Position numbers and translations under genes: made by a program
Origin: Hofstenia miamia
Lineage: Eukaryota; Xenacoelomorpha; Acoela
Reading direction: 5' to 3'
Length of the DNA: 64,000 bases
NCBI GenBank assembly: GCA_004352715.1
Contig: SCFE01000066.1
Coordinates: forward strand, 996,166 to 1,060,165
Notes under the pieces: model-generated
Databases searched by the model: none
The model's input: the letters and a program-made list of their open reading frames with translations, nothing else
What the model was told of the DNA's origin: nothing
Shown: piece by piece, positions 12,160 through 25,255 of the stretch
Position numbering within the stretch: the first letter of the stretch is position 1
Layout of the letters: every line of letters starts with the position of its first letter

Positions 12160-12480
12160 GTACCCTATTAAGCCTGACACGATTTCGAGTTTCGGGTCAG
12201 GCCGAGTAAGCGTATTAAATTGTCGGGTCGAATTGGGTTCAGGTACAAATCTTAGATTGATTGATAAAAAAGATACTAATGCTATATCTACCATTCCATT
12301 TGAAAAATATCTGAGACGTTAAGTAATACCTCATCAGAAAATTATCCAAGCCATGAGTGTTGCGAATCAAAATCTACGTTTCGGGTCGGGTTCGGGCAAT
12401 AAATTCTCGGATCGGGTTCGGGTAGTGAATATTCTAATAGGATCAGGGTTCGGATCCTTGCTATGCTCATATTGCAACTC
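12160..12480. repeat. GGGTC/GGGTTCGG-rich island, decayed MITE candidate
   Basis: Many copies of TCGGGTC, CGGGTTCGGG and related words stand out from the AT-rich flanks, especially at 12190-12240 and 12375-12455. The word content resembles the GGGTC clusters inside the hAT-type MITE at 37120-37563. No clear terminal inverted repeats were found, so the boundaries are approximate. A 91-codon frame across the right part is a by-product of the repeat. Confidence 0.5.
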
Positions 12481-13899
12481 TCTACCTTCGTCCTTAGTTG
12501 TGTCTGATCTTCGTTTCAAAATCGAAGTTGCTAAAATCGAATTGTCATGCTTAGAAAGCCGGTGCCGTACAACGATGAATAATGGTTTGCATTTCGGGAT
12601 TAGGAATTTGCTTAGGGCGTTAGACTGAATATCAATGGTCTTACCCTATAAAGAATTTCATTCATATTCAGTGCCGTCGGAGTGCATTACACCTATATAA
12701 CCCTAAACTTAATACTGACTACATGACACTTTTATGAAATATTTATTGTATTGTCAATTTATAAGTTCTTTCCTCCTAAGAAATTATATGCAAACTGAAA
12801 TTTTAAATAAACATATATTCCACTAAAAAATTATAATGTTCTGACATCACACGACTGTTCATATTTGTTCATAAGGAATACTTTTGTAGGCTAAATAACT
12901 GCAAGCTGACTGCCAAAATGAAATTACCTAAATATGACTGCATTACATTTATAATGAAGTTGAAATATTCATTACACTAATTTACTATAATTTTGAAAAG
13001 TAATATCGATGCCAATATGTGTTTAAATTTCATGGGAAATCAATAGTTGAAGACACAATATTTGAAAAAATTATGCTCAAAGTGAAATAAAACGTCATTC
13101 AAACAGAGGACTAGATGTCTATGTTTGAGTCAGAATAATTGTAAAACACAGGGAAATTAAACATGCCTTCACTCTTATCAAAGCATTCACCGCTAAAATG
13201 AAAATAAAATAGCAATTATGACGGGATACTTTATCCGACTTCATTATCATGTATATTGAATTTTAGTAACATGAGTCTTTCGGAGGAGATGGTTTGGTAG
13301 CCAATTATAAATTAGTTCAAACTTTAACCCTTCTCCCAATAACAAAAAAGCGCTTTGTTTTGAAAGTAAACTACCAGTTGCATCAAATTTTTGTTAAAAA
13401 TCTCTAGTAGGATCAATCTTTTTCAAAATATCTCCGATATTCTCATAGTAAGTATGTGAAAATAACCTCAAACAAAGATATTTGTTTCATTCATTTATAA
13501 TATATTAGAGTAGATTTTAAATTTTATAAAATAAGATACAGAGGCGGAATAATTAATAAAACAAGTTTGGGAAAGTAAATTGGTGATTAACAGCTGCTAT
13601 AGAAGCAGCAGTGCCCGACTAAGCGTATATCACAGCTAAGTGGGCTACCTTTAATTAACAAGGAATTCATTGCTAAGAAAGCCGGCTAAAACACTGAATT
13701 ATTGTTTTCTTTTGTTTCTCACTAGTACATAAGAAGTGTGCAGCACTAAGCATAATATATCAAACAGAAATGTTGCAATGCTAAATTTAAGGCCAAATAA
13801 GAGTTAAAAATTCTATTTACAAAATTTTCCTCACGTTTGTTTAACTTGTGCATTAAAATCTTGTTTATATTTTTGCTGTTCTATACAGCGGCAAAATGT
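12481..13899. other. Intergenic, nothing recognised
   Basis: AT-rich sequence without a supported gene or repeat. Confidence 0.45.
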
Positions 13900-15570
13900 T
13901 GCCAAATTTTGATAACCGTAAACAGTCTTTGCCTCTTGCTGTCACACATTTAAGTGAAGAAGTCTTCCATTTACTAGACAGCACAAAATTCAATTTTCTA
14001 GAATTTTTTTTCCGTACTGAATTCAAAAATAGTAATTTATTGAAATAGTTAAATGCTTCTGAAAATGTATGTATTATACAAAGTAAAAACATTGTAATTA
14101 TTTCAAAACACCTTTCATTGTACATTTATGTTAAATATTCATGTATTACGTTTCTTCAATAATAAATACATAACAACCATACATCTTTTACTTATCTACA
14201 CAAAAAATGTCTATTTACAATATTTTCTTTTCTTGGGTAGGCCACAGGAAATCCCTCAAAATTTTTTAATATGAAAAATTGCTTCTGAAGCTTTGATGGA
14301 AAATGTTGGTCAGAGACTTTCTGCAGATCTATATGAAATCTTTAAACATTTCAGAAACAGCTATAGAAAAACTATCATCATTTTGCTTTATGCTTCGAAA
14401 CACGTTTTTAATTACGCTTTTGAAACACTTCAAAGCTACTAGTCCATCTCGAGAAAGAATAGGAGGAAAAATTTCAATATTAGTTAATCTGCCTATATAT
14501 GAAAAATTAAAAACAATCGCTTTAGTTTTTTCTACTTATAGTCGTAGGAAAATGGCAAAAAACCTTTGAGATGCAGGATAATTTCGACCAAACGCATTTT
14601 AAAGTTTCTAAGAAATTCCAGAAAGTGACGTACCAAGGGAACGTTTATAAAATTTTAATAACCTAGTGTTATAGCAGTACTCCAAATCCAATTTCCAGCT
14701 TGATATTGCTCTTTTGATCTTTATTTCTATTGGAAAACGCAATCACACCATATTGAACAAAACCAGCCTGCAGTCCAAGAGGCAAGCTAATTCCTTTAAG
14801 GTCAGCACATCTCCCACATATATTCATCATAATTTACTTTTAACAGCACTGTCTTTAGTAATTCAACCATTATTTTTTTGTATCTGCAATGGGCCAATGA
14901 AATGACTGTGAGACTTGCTTTGTTGATAAAACTTTTCAAAGAAGAATCAAGGAAAAAAACCAATTGTTTGAGAATGTTGGTTGTTACAGATATTCAAGCA
15001 AAATCTGTGTTACAACAGAAACAAATGTCATTTTCAGTACTACAGAAATCAGATAATTTCATTTCTCTATGATAATAAAGGTATATTTACTTTTGAATAG
15101 AGCAAATTTTTCCCATCAGATGCATACCAAGTTTTTCTGAATCTTGTTTATTAAGCTGCAAATCTCTAACCATACGAATATGATTATTATTGACATGTAA
15201 ATACTCTTCCGATGTTTCATGATTGCTTTGAACTTGAATTGATGTCACACAAATTCTAATTAATTGCAAAATCAGGCATCTCAATTCCATCTCTTGTTTA
15301 TGTCACATAACCTTTCTTCTTTTAGTCTGAAGGCCTAGCATTTTTTCAGTCAACACCAGTTTGCCAATAAAAACTTGTAGCTTAAATACGAGAACGGGCC
15401 ACAACCCTTTGTGCGCATGATATGAAGGGCAAGGTTTTTCTGCTGGTCTCGCAAATTAATCGGATGAAAATACGTTTCTTCAATTAGTTTCGAATTTTTA
15501 CTAAATGTCAATTTGCCACATACTTCGCAAAATTTATCTGGATTAAAATGACAACTTCGCTGCATACACT
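13900..15570 (-). pseudogene. Decayed transposon-type gene with FCEVCGKLTF motif
   Basis: Read on the minus strand from 15565, the frame holds CHFNPDKFCEVCGKLTFSKN, a two-cysteine motif followed by a basic stretch, then RDQQKNLALHI. About 250 bases on, HIRMVRDLQLNKQDSEKLG (near 15110-15180) follows, then CFCCNTDFA and FFLDSSLKSFINKASLTVI (near 14900-15030), then LLKVNYDEYMWEMC (near 14810). In this order these match a protein family I know as a recurrent uncharacterised, transposon-like ORF in invertebrate genomes, where the segments read FCYVCGE.T, DLVRDL.L.K..AELLGS, WRLFIDSSK.SLKAVLLHNG and ..YD.Y.W..CGDLK. Several stops and frame changes separate the blocks, so it is a pseudogene. The part below about 14.6 kb is too worn to align with confidence. 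Function of the family is unknown to me. Confidence 0.6.
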
Positions 15571-16640
15571 AAAACATTGATTGGAAGTTATTTAAATAAT
15601 AAAATTGAAATCAGCTTCCTTATTAGAAATCAACTAATGGCCAAAAGTAAAGTGTCAGCTTAAAATCAAACCTTCCTTTTTATACTGCTTTGTAATGTCA
15701 AATGTCAATCTTTGTCAAGCTCATGTGATTGACAGTTTGTCAATAACGAATGAAGAGGTTGATTTAATACAATTACTAGAATTAATTTATGGAAATTAAT
15801 TAGCCGATCTATTATAAATCATGATTATATAGTACTTCATTTGTGGTTGTCTGCCATCATGACAATTCTTCTGTCGTATGATATACAATTTTTAGTGGTC
15901 CTCCAATTTCTTTGTCAGACTACTGAGTGATACGGAACATTGAAAAGAACCAAGGCCTACTTAAATGCTTATAGTAGGTCCTGAAAGAACTAAAAAATAA
16001 TAGGCTGTTACGGATTTTGGATTTGTTGTTCAGGGAGAGAGGCTTCTGTTTGTTTAAGATATTTTTTCTAATAATGCATACATATAATATTGAAATGTCC
16101 TACTAGGTGATTTCACCAGTAGTTTAGAGTTTTACTTACTGTGGTAAACTTAGAAAAATAAATGTGGCATATATAACAATTTCTCTTAAAACTATAGTTT
16201 TATCATTAAAGTGCTCAAAACGATGACAATTTCAATTTTTTGTGTTAGTGAGAAACAGCCAAGCCAACAAATAAGAGTTATATTTTATAATAAGAAATAA
16301 AAATCACACTGAGTAAATTTTGAAATGCATCATATTTTGAAATTAAATTTTTTACCAATAAACATGCCACCCATATTTCCAAATTTGGCATATTGAAGCC
16401 AAAAGCAATTTTAACAAGAAAGTCATTACTTAAATGAATTATGGTAATATGTTCACAAATTTGAAGCCCGTAGGCTAGACAATGTTGAAATTAGTTGTTG
16501 GATTATTACGTGGGGAAATAGTTCGCTATAGTTTACTAAAAGCAAATTATAGTTGAAGAATAATACATTTGTATTGCATTATGTCATTCAAAGAAATTCA
16601 AACAATTCTAATATGTCGTTTATCTCAACGAAAAACGATA
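15571..16640. other. Intergenic, nothing recognised
   Basis: No supported gene, RNA or repeat. Confidence 0.45.
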
Positions 16641-16655
16641 TAATATATATACATA

Positions 16656-16697
<42 letters not shown>
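16641..16697. repeat. (TA)n microsatellite, imperfect
   Basis: TA array with CA/GT interruptions. Frames crossing it on both strands are artefacts of the repeat. Confidence 0.93.
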
Positions 16698-16700
<3 letters not shown>

Positions 16701-17679
16701 ATATCTGTAGTTGTCCTTGCGACCCTTGCAATGGAAGAGTACAGAGCTTCGAAAAAATGAAACAAATTGAGTATAGCTTCACCTTAAGCTGTAAATATTT
16801 CGCAGAAGAGATATAACATCCGCATGAAACAATGTCATTCTTGCAATTCTTATTTAAAATACAGAGTGTTCCACAGCGAACCATTACAACGATATCCATC
16901 ATGTTTTATATGATAGTGCTTTTTTAGGAAAACAATAGCTCAGACAGTTTTTGTCTAATCCTTGAATTATTTATGCCTATTGATTGAATTCTATCATATA
17001 AATAATATTTACTGCATCTTCGAAAATTTTTGACTTGGTTCGTATATGAAAATGGAAAAATAGCTTAATTTTGAAAATTGACTGATTTTGAGAGTATAGG
17101 AGACAACCTCCTAAATAATTTTGGCTCCAAAGCTAATATGACCTAAAGTTTAAATGTGCAAAATTTCAAAAAAATGTATTTTGTTTTGGAGGGCTTGCTG
17201 TTAAATACCCTTCATATATTTCGACTTTTGTTAAGTGTTAGCTTCCAATTTCTCTATGCATAACAAAGGTTTACATAGGTAATACACTGATACTTTATAT
17301 AGCATAGAGACAGTAAAAGTAAATGACTATATACTACATACGGAGATTAGAAATATTTTCTTTGAAGAATTTATCATTGTATTTCCCTTGAGAGTTTTAC
17401 TATCTTGAATTGAAATGACGCTCAAGAAGATTGTTGTTGTCACTTGATTTCTTCTCATGTGCATATAAACGTCGGTGCCTGACGACACCTTTTAACACAC
17501 GACTCAAAACAATAACTCGGACATATTTCCAGCTAATCTTTCGATAAAATATTTTGAAACACATAGAAAAAAATTTTTACAGTTCGCGTTGAAAATGTTA
17601 ATAACAAAGCTTCATTCAAGAAAACAGTAAGGTAAGATTTCCAACATACTCGAGCTTAAAATGTTTAACACTGGTGTTC
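16698..17679. other. Intergenic, nothing recognised
   Basis: No supported gene. A TATAAA word at 17464 is not followed by a convincing frame. Confidence 0.4.
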
Positions 17680-17961
17680 CCTCCATTTCAGAATCTTGGC
17701 AGAGTTGTTTTTTTGTGAGTTTGGGATTTCTTATCACTTTTCTGACCAAATTCCTCTCAGCATTTCTTGGTAATTTTCTTTTTCTTCCTGATCGGGGCTT
17801 GTTTCCACTGATCCAGTCACCTTATTTTTCTTAACGATAGTCTGTACTGAAAACCTGGGTAGTTTCAGTCGTCTAGCGATTTTTCCATATGACTCCCTAG
17901 AATCTCTCATGCCAACTATGAGGGTTTTCAGGTCTGTGCTGAGCTCGTTGCCTTTCCTCAT
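17680..17961 (-). pseudogene. Tc1-like transposase N-terminal DNA-binding domain, frameshifted
   Basis: From the ATG at 17961 the minus strand encodes MRKGNELSTDLKTLIVGM, then SYGKIARRLKLPRFSVQTIV, a helix-turn-helix of the kind that opens Tc1 transposases. Near 17815 the reading shifts by one base and continues as PRSGRKRKLPRNAERNL, the GRPR-like motif that links the two DNA-binding halves in this family, then VRKVIRNPKLTKKQL. The catalytic domain is absent. This and the fragment at 7414-7920 cover successive parts of a Tc1 protein but I cannot show they come from one element. Confidence 0.8.
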
Positions 17962-18021
17962 GGTGATCAAACAGAAGGAAATAAGTTAGCTTGTTGTGAT
18001 TGTTTATATAAGTTGCTGTTG

Positions 18022-18060
18022 GGTAGCTTACAAGTAGCTTACAAATAGCTTACAACTACT
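18022..18060. repeat. Short tandem repeat upstream of the Tc1 gene
   Basis: Three imperfect copies of GTAGCTTACAA lie about 60-100 bases upstream of the Tc1 start. Repeats just inside transposon ends often serve as transposase binding sites, so this may be part of the 5' end of the element. That role is an inference. Confidence 0.5.
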
Positions 18061-18125
18061 TAACAGTACTTATATATTATTAGCAAATGTTTTCCAGCAC
18101 ATCTACTGTCCTAAGTACAGGAAAT

Positions 18126-18126
<1 letters not shown>

Positions 18127-18162
<36 letters not shown>
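18127..18162. repeat. (TA)n microsatellite
   Basis: TA array about 70 bases beyond the Tc1 5' region. Tc1 elements insert at TA, so such arrays are natural targets. Confidence 0.93.
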
Positions 18163-18163
<1 letters not shown>

Positions 18164-21100
18164 CTTATAGATAAATTGAAAATGTTTACTATAACCTTGT
18201 TCAATATACTTGACAATAATTGCATGGTATGGCATAGTATTCCATTTAAAATGACAATGTCTAATTGTAAACTTGAATTTGTAAAATGTTTGATCTTTTG
18301 ATTTTCTTTAATCTACCAAATCAATGCAGCTGAATGATCATATTAAAATAACATTTACTCTATATTTACACTGCTATATGCGATCGGTATTGTAGTAATT
18401 ATCTATTAATTTGTACTACTTAAGTATTAAATTGATGATAATTACACTAAAACGTACTATTTAGCTCACGTTACCAAATCTAATAAAGAAGTCGCAGCTT
18501 GCTTCGAAAAGATTCGCTAGCAATATCAACTCTGACTACAGTAACCTTGCTACATTAATGGGAAGACGTAAGAATAACACTTTAGGGCATCTTAAATAGC
18601 ATTTCTATTCTTTATTACTAACAGTAGGCCCTATGCCCTATACATATACATAAGAACATTTATACGTTGAATTAATGTCCAATGGTTAGGTCTGGAGCAA
18701 TGAATAAATCATAGAATTTCCATTTAACACTAAACTCTTAATTGTATCCTTAGAGCACATAACTGTTTTCTCTACATTTTTAAACAACTTTCTTTGATCC
18801 TATGAGGAAATTTTGGAATTATGGGATTTGGACACATATATAAGTAAAAGTACTTCCCTGTTATGATGAAAATTTGAAATAAAAATTATTCTTGTGCTTG
18901 AATTACATGAAAATATAAACTTTTTTTCAATGGGAAACACGAACTTTGCATAAATGTTAATATTCTTCCCATAACTAGTTTTCAGATAACGTAGTGATCA
19001 AAAGCCCATGGCAGCAAAAATTAGTCGAAACCTTTTTGTATTCTGAACTAGACCAAAAAGTCCCTCTCAAAGCACACTGTGCGCAAAGTCAAGCACGCAA
19101 TTGATCCCAATGTCAGCGAATATGATGGCTAAGTTTCTAATCGCGCAGATTGATAATTGTAAATTTGATGCAAAAATGTATCAAAGTTTTATATTTGAAT
19201 CATTCTGATTTATATCAAATGAATAAAACTGTCAACTTCAATGTTATCATTTCTGTAGAAAAATGATTTCAAACTGATAATATATAATAGTAACTTGTAA
19301 TTTTTTTTTCACAGCAATAAATTTCATTTTGAAATAGTTTCCACGCATTTATTAGGAATTGTAACGAAGGTGTCAAACCAATCTATTTTTTGGAGCTTAT
19401 TAATAAACTAGGGGCAAGGGAGGGAGGTTGCAGAAATTAAGTTCTCAATTAACCAAAAACCCACTCTATTGGAAGTGTCTCGAGTTATTGTCATTAGGTT
19501 TGAATGCAGCTTTCTCAGGACTATCTGTATTTCTTTTCTACCTAATTTTATGTAAATGAAGCATGAAATTATTTTGACGTCGCATGACAGAAAAGTGGAT
19601 TTGAGTTTATGCTTTAGTCTATATTCTTTCATGGGCTGATAATTGAGATATTTGACAGGCTAATGTTTGAGAATTCATTACTGTAGCATACGCAACGTAT
19701 TAGCAAGACGTGATCCAATTCGTGCATAAAATTTGAAGGATGTGGGCTTGGTTCTACGTCATTTACTTGAATCCCGAGCAGAAAAATGAGGTCAAAGTTG
19801 TTTAGAATATTGATGTGTCTATTTACAAAGAAATTCCATTTTTGGAATTTATATTAATCTAAATTCCTGCGCAATCTATTACAAAAATTCAACTATGCTA
19901 CCACATAATATTAAATGTTTAATTGAAATGTGATAGATCAGCAAAATATTTTATGTTATGCAACCTACTAAGTTATGGAAACATTTCATTTTAGAGAGTG
20001 GATGCTTCTACAAAGCTAACTGCAAAAGTTGAAGACTGCAAATTTATTATCATCATTTTGTAGAAATAAGCAAAAGTTCAAATACAATATATTCATTGGT
20101 AACCATTTGATAAAAAATAAATATAAAAGTTTATTCATTATGCGAGATTACAGTCATTTGAAATCACTAAGTCATTTGAAATTCACATGTATATTAAGTG
20201 ATAGATCATTGTTTTTAAATATAAATTCATTTTAATGTTGATGCATCAAGAACTCATTTAACACAATCTTTTGATAATATCTATAACGATTTTTATTAAT
20301 TGTAATAAGTTATTACTTATTGTTAAAGCATGAAAATTTGAAAGAAATTTAAAGCAAACTAAAATTTTTCTCAACATGATGTGTAAGATATTCTTAAGGA
20401 AACATTTGAACGCCATCTATTGAATATTTAGAACATTTATCGAAATTTTAGAGACATTCTGAATCTTCAGATTTAGCTCTTAAATTTTTGTGGCTACCTT
20501 AATCTAAAATTTATTTCCATGCTGTAGAAGAATGTGTACATGAAATTGCTAGTTTTGAACATGAATAATTGTATACTGATATCGTAAATTCAAATGCATA
20601 TTGTGTGTAAGCTTAAATCGAATTTTTTGGTATTACTAGAATGTCTTTAGTACCTTCTCCGGACGGAATAAGGCACTTGATGTCAATTATATTTGACAGA
20701 AATAAATGAGCACTGTATAAAGAATATTTCCGATTGTTTTCTCAAGTAATCTCTGCATGGATGAATACTAAGAAAATAGCGATTGACATAGGCGAACGAT
20801 TACTTAAGAAAACTAATTGATCATATTCTCTGAATGATGCCTATCACGCTTTTTTTTCTATAAATCCAAATTATTCAAAATCAAACAGGAAAACTAAAAA
20901 AGAGCTCAAAATGGTAGCTTTTAATACAATATATTTAGATGGCAAAAGGTATAAAGAAATATATACAGTTGCTTACCAAAAATGGGAAAATGTGTTAGTT
21001 AGTTTTTGAATAAGCATTTGTATTAGTTGTACTATTTTAATTTTGCACTATTTTCAAAATTAAGATTGATAATTTCAAAGTGGAGCAATATACAAGTTCC

Positions 21101-21702
21101 AAACAAAATTTATTGTGTATATTTTTCATAAGCCATATAGATATCTATGTATATTAAAGGGTGATTTTCAGGTGTTCATGTTCATGTAGTATCTTCAATC
21201 ATTTTTCTTTTATTCAAGAACTATTTTTTAGAAAACTCAGTTCATTTCAAAGTTATGATACATTTTTTTTCTTGAGAGGGACAAATATCTTGTATTTATT
21301 AACAAATTTTATCTAAAGAAATTATGGTGCAATATAGGATGGCCATAAAGTATATTTTGCATATAGCATAATTGTTAAGTAAAATGTATGTAGCTTAAAG
21401 AAAAAATTTAATTTAGAATAATATTTTGTTGATCTTGTATGTCTTAGTTGCTAACTAAAATGTGTACTGCTTAGAAAATCATTCAAATAATATTTCCCAT
21501 TTGTTATAGTACAACATAAGTATGTGGAAAAAAAACAAGTCAATCAAGTATATAATTTAACAATTATATTAAAAATTAATGAAAAATATGTGTAAGCATC
21601 GTATAATTTAGAACTTAGAATAAACAATTAAGTTATACTTACAAAATGGTTAAAGGTGTGCCATTCAACCTTTCATATAATAGAAAACTTACATGATGCT
21701 AA
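18163..21702. other. Intergenic, nothing recognised
   Basis: Long AT-rich stretch. The open frames here have no recognised motif. No RNA gene or terminal inverted repeat was identified. Confidence 0.45.
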
Positions 21703-21730
21703 TATATTATATATATATATATATATATAA

Positions 21731-21800
<70 letters not shown>
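21703..21800. repeat. (TA)n microsatellite
   Basis: About 95 bp of TA repeat with one AAATACA interruption. Confidence 0.93.
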
Positions 21801-21803
<3 letters not shown>

Positions 21804-23390
21804 TAAATAATAAAAATTTATGCGGATTCCATATTAATTTCCCCAATGCTTTAAAATGGAGCGAACTTAGACGATTTCTCTAGCCTTAGAAAGTATGTAT
21901 TTCATTAATAATAATTAAAAATTTCCATTGTAGAAATTTTAAAGGTCAATGAAGCAGTAATTATTTCAAATTTAACTGTGCAATAATTTGAGACGATGCC
22001 TTTTGAATACACAATGATTTCAATTTGCATGATTAGATAACAAAGGTGAAATGCGAGGGAACCTTTTTAAGGTTGTTTTGAAAAACAAGTGAATTTTATT
22101 AGACTTGTTGTTTCATGGAAATATATTTGAAAATAATCAAATGTGGGGGGAGAGTTAACGCAAAAGTACCGCAAATTTGAATAGTTCCCATAAATGGGTT
22201 CCTATGATAAATGTAGTAAAATATTTCACAGTGGAACTAAGCAAACATTCCTTGCATTATTGAAATAGAATCAATATTTGAACAACATATGGTGATTCCT
22301 TCGTTGGTATAATTAAGGGCATTGACAATGTAACATAACTTAGAAAACCATTAGGCCCGGAACACAGAATGATTCTTTCTGCTCGTAATTCCTGAGATAA
22401 TTGTTATTGGTTCACTAGTGGACCACCAGTCGACAAATCTCTAGCACACTGTTCGCTTCACAATAGCGTGTTATCAATGTAGTTACTTTGACCTAGTAAA
22501 ATTTGTAATTCTTTGACAAATGTTGTAGAAATAAAAGTGACCACAAATTGCTCTCGATCCAAAGCTTTTCATCTCCGGTGGAATAAAGCCTGAGTTATAA
22601 TGCATATCTCTAAGCGATGCAAACATTGCCTTAATATAAATAAATAAATAAATATATATATATATATATAAATAAAAATGCTAAGGGTAATTCTTGATTG
22701 CTTTGTAAAATCTATGTCAATTAAAATCAATGATTTATCATCGGGCACAATGTATCATATTCTTATAAAATTCTATGATTTGATTATGAAAAAATCTTCA
22801 AGTATTTGGTTAAGATGGAAATTTTTCAATTTTTCAGTTTAAAATTTAAAATATTTGACAACTAATTGTTTTTGGCAGATTTATTAAAAAAAATTTCCGC
22901 AGACAAAATTTTGTCAACATAGGTCACTATTGCTTGTTCTCTTTATCCAACAATTTAGTGAAGTAAAAGTGTATATTGACAGGACTTTCCATTTTGAAAA
23001 TTCATAAACGTACCTTTGTGATAGACCTTCGTAGTTTTGAAGAAACAGATTTATTTAATTAAATTTAAGTTTATGAATATCGTTAAAAATTCAATAAATC
23101 TGGCGACGTAGAATAAAGATAAAATCAAAAATATAATTCTTGAATTAATTAAGTTTTATAAACAATTTAAAAGTTAAAATTTTATAGCAAATATTTTTCA
23201 TTAACAATGACATTCATCTATCGATGAGTATACTAGTTACTGTCGTTTATTGGTTCCAATAATTGGTATTGATAATGTATTCTTCGGTTTAAGTGAGCTC
23301 ATATAATAATATAATATTAGCTTTTGTATAAGTGATGTTTTCTAATATTTTTTCCATACAGTTTGATATTTTTCTTCATCGTCCCTTCAA
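21801..23390. other. Intergenic, with short (TA)n at 22651-22671
   Basis: A somewhat GC-richer patch at 22350-22500 has no recognised content. Confidence 0.45.
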
Positions 23391-25166
23391 ATGAATTCCT
23401 TTTTCTTCGTCAACTGTTGTAAATCGTTAACACGGAATCCAATTATTTCCTTGATTTCATCATCGCCAAACACGGATAACCAATCGGGCATGACAATAGA
23501 ATATTTGCCATGCGTGATAAAATTTACAACGACGCAAAACGCGGTACGAGGAGTGCGAATTCATGGCCCTCATGTGAAATTGCACATACTATGGCCAGAA
23601 CATAGATTTGACAATCCCGCATTATATTTTCATGCCCACTTCCAAGCAGTTCCAGTATGTTAGCCCTTCTCAGTACTCAGAATTTTTAACTTGTATTGTG
23701 GAAACTTATAAAAGCTATATAAAAAATCACATACAAAATTCAGTTGCTGTGTCAATTCGCGTAGACGGTTCTGTGGACAAAACAAGGGTGCACAACATTT
23801 TTGTTATAATCAAACTTTTGGACTGGAACTTAAACAAAGAAATATTATTTGTCGGTTTTTAGGAACCAACAGAAAAGGTGCAACTGGTTATGTGAATGCA
23901 ATAAAAGTAGTGACAATCAGTATTATTCCATGGAATAATTTTCTAAAACTTTGTTCAACAATTGTCAGCGATAATGAAAATGTAATCCCTGGTGAGAAGA
24001 ATGGTTTGTGGGAAAAAGTTGAAACTGAAAAGTAGGAAATTTATAAAGACCCGCCTTTTCTTAAAATATGGTGTACAGCACATCGAGCAAATTTGGCGTG
24101 GAAGTCTGTAGAAAAAGTTTTACCAGAATTCACCAAGATGCACTCAACTGCAAAGAGAATAGCTTCAGTTTCTCACAATTCTGGTTTAAGAAAACAAGAA
24201 CTCAAGACTACAAACGAGAGCTTCAATTCACAATTTATATTATTTCCTACATTCCAGGGAGGTCATTGGACTGAATTTACATACAACTTATTAGTGAGTT
24301 TGATCGGAAGTTGGCACATTTTGGTGACACACTAAAAAATGTTCAAGATTCTGAAATTGATGCGAAAGGCTTTGGCGATATCCTATGATTATATTTGCAC
24401 AGTTGCGGTGCTAAGCGAGCGATGTTTTGTTTGTTTACAAACGGTTTCACAGAGATTTGCAATCCATCAAGTTAACATTACTGGACATAAATCATCTTAA
24501 AGACTATCAAGTCAATCAACTGACACAGCTGAAACAAAGTATTTTTTATGGATTTCAACTCACAACATAACTTTTCCAAAAGAGACTTTAGCGCAATAAA
24601 AAATGACTAATTCAATGTGATTAACTTCATACAAAACTGTTAGGACCATTATAGAATTGAGAAAGTTTTCATTAAGATTTAAGATACAAGGAATTTGTTG
24701 ACTGGTAAATTTAGCAAAATGACGTTCCCACAAACTTTAAACTGGCTCTCTTGGGCAAATGGAAATCGTTAGCGATTTCATTTGCAAGGTTAAATACGCT
24801 TAAACATATTTCAGTAGATGTCGAATCGCTTATTTCCACTTACGACATTTTTAAAAGTTCTCACTGTTCCAGTCTCTCAGCAGAAACAGTTAAGAATTCT
24901 CTCAAAATATAACTAAACATGCCATCATTAGCAGAATTTGATGTTAGACCTGTTGTTATTTTTTGGTTGAATGAAAAGAAAAGACATTTTAAGTCAAACA
25001 ACAAAACCACAAAGCAAAAATACTTCATTGGTGTTTTCACAGAAGCACATGAAAATGAAAAAGACAAGGAAATTTGAGGCAAAACCTTTATTTTAGGTCC
25101 TGAATTATTAAACTTAATTACAAACAAAGTAGACAGCAAAGTGTACAAAGCATCAATAGTTTCTTA
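23391..25166 (+). pseudogene. hAT-like transposase-derived gene (KIAA1586/ZMYM-like family), degenerate
   Basis: Plus-strand blocks in several frames line up with one protein. First comes QYVSPSQYSEFLTCIVETYK, then IRVDGSVDKTRVHNIFVI near 23765, then IWCTAHRANLAWKSVEKVLP near 24070 (the conserved CTAHR-NLAW motif), SVSHNSGLRKQELK, WTEFTYNLLVSLIGSW near 24260 and, near 24930, SLAEFDVRPVVIFWLNEKK. The DGS-D-T and HR-NLAW segments are typical of hAT-like proteins of the type found in KIAA1586 and ZMYM relatives, which come from transposases. Frameshifts near 23670, 23860 and 24340 and several stops break it. The dimerisation region at the C-terminus is only partly recognisable. The upstream limit is uncertain. 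Confidence 0.75.
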
Positions 25167-25249
25167 GTGCTAGTAAAATATATTAAAAAATAGGAAATGT
25201 GGTGTACATGTGTACATGCTACATTATATAATAAGATGGTCAAAATATA

Positions 25250-25255
25250 TTTAAT
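25250..25255 (-). terminator. Poly(A) signal variant ATTAAA of cysteine-rich exon copy 1
   Basis: ATTAAA on the minus strand, at the place in the 3' UTR that carries AATAAA in copies 2 and 3. Confidence 0.5.

Noticed and set aside
12353-12628. 91-codon frame with FGSGSGNKF segment as a glycine-rich protein
   Set aside because: The glycine/serine pattern comes from the GGGTTCGGG repeat of a decayed MITE.
16698-16816. CSCPCDPCNG frame after a TA array, loosely like the CNC-FDPP core of the cysteine-rich peptides
   Set aside because: The remaining cysteine spacing does not fit and the frame starts inside the TA repeat.
7414-17961. Tc1 fragments at 7.4 and 17.7 kb as one element split in two
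   Set aside because: They cover successive parts of the protein, but no shared overlap or matching ends could be found to prove a common origin.
18022-18060. Possible CRISPR-like repeat
   Set aside because: Units of 11 bases with almost no spacers, in a eukaryotic transposon end; not a CRISPR array.
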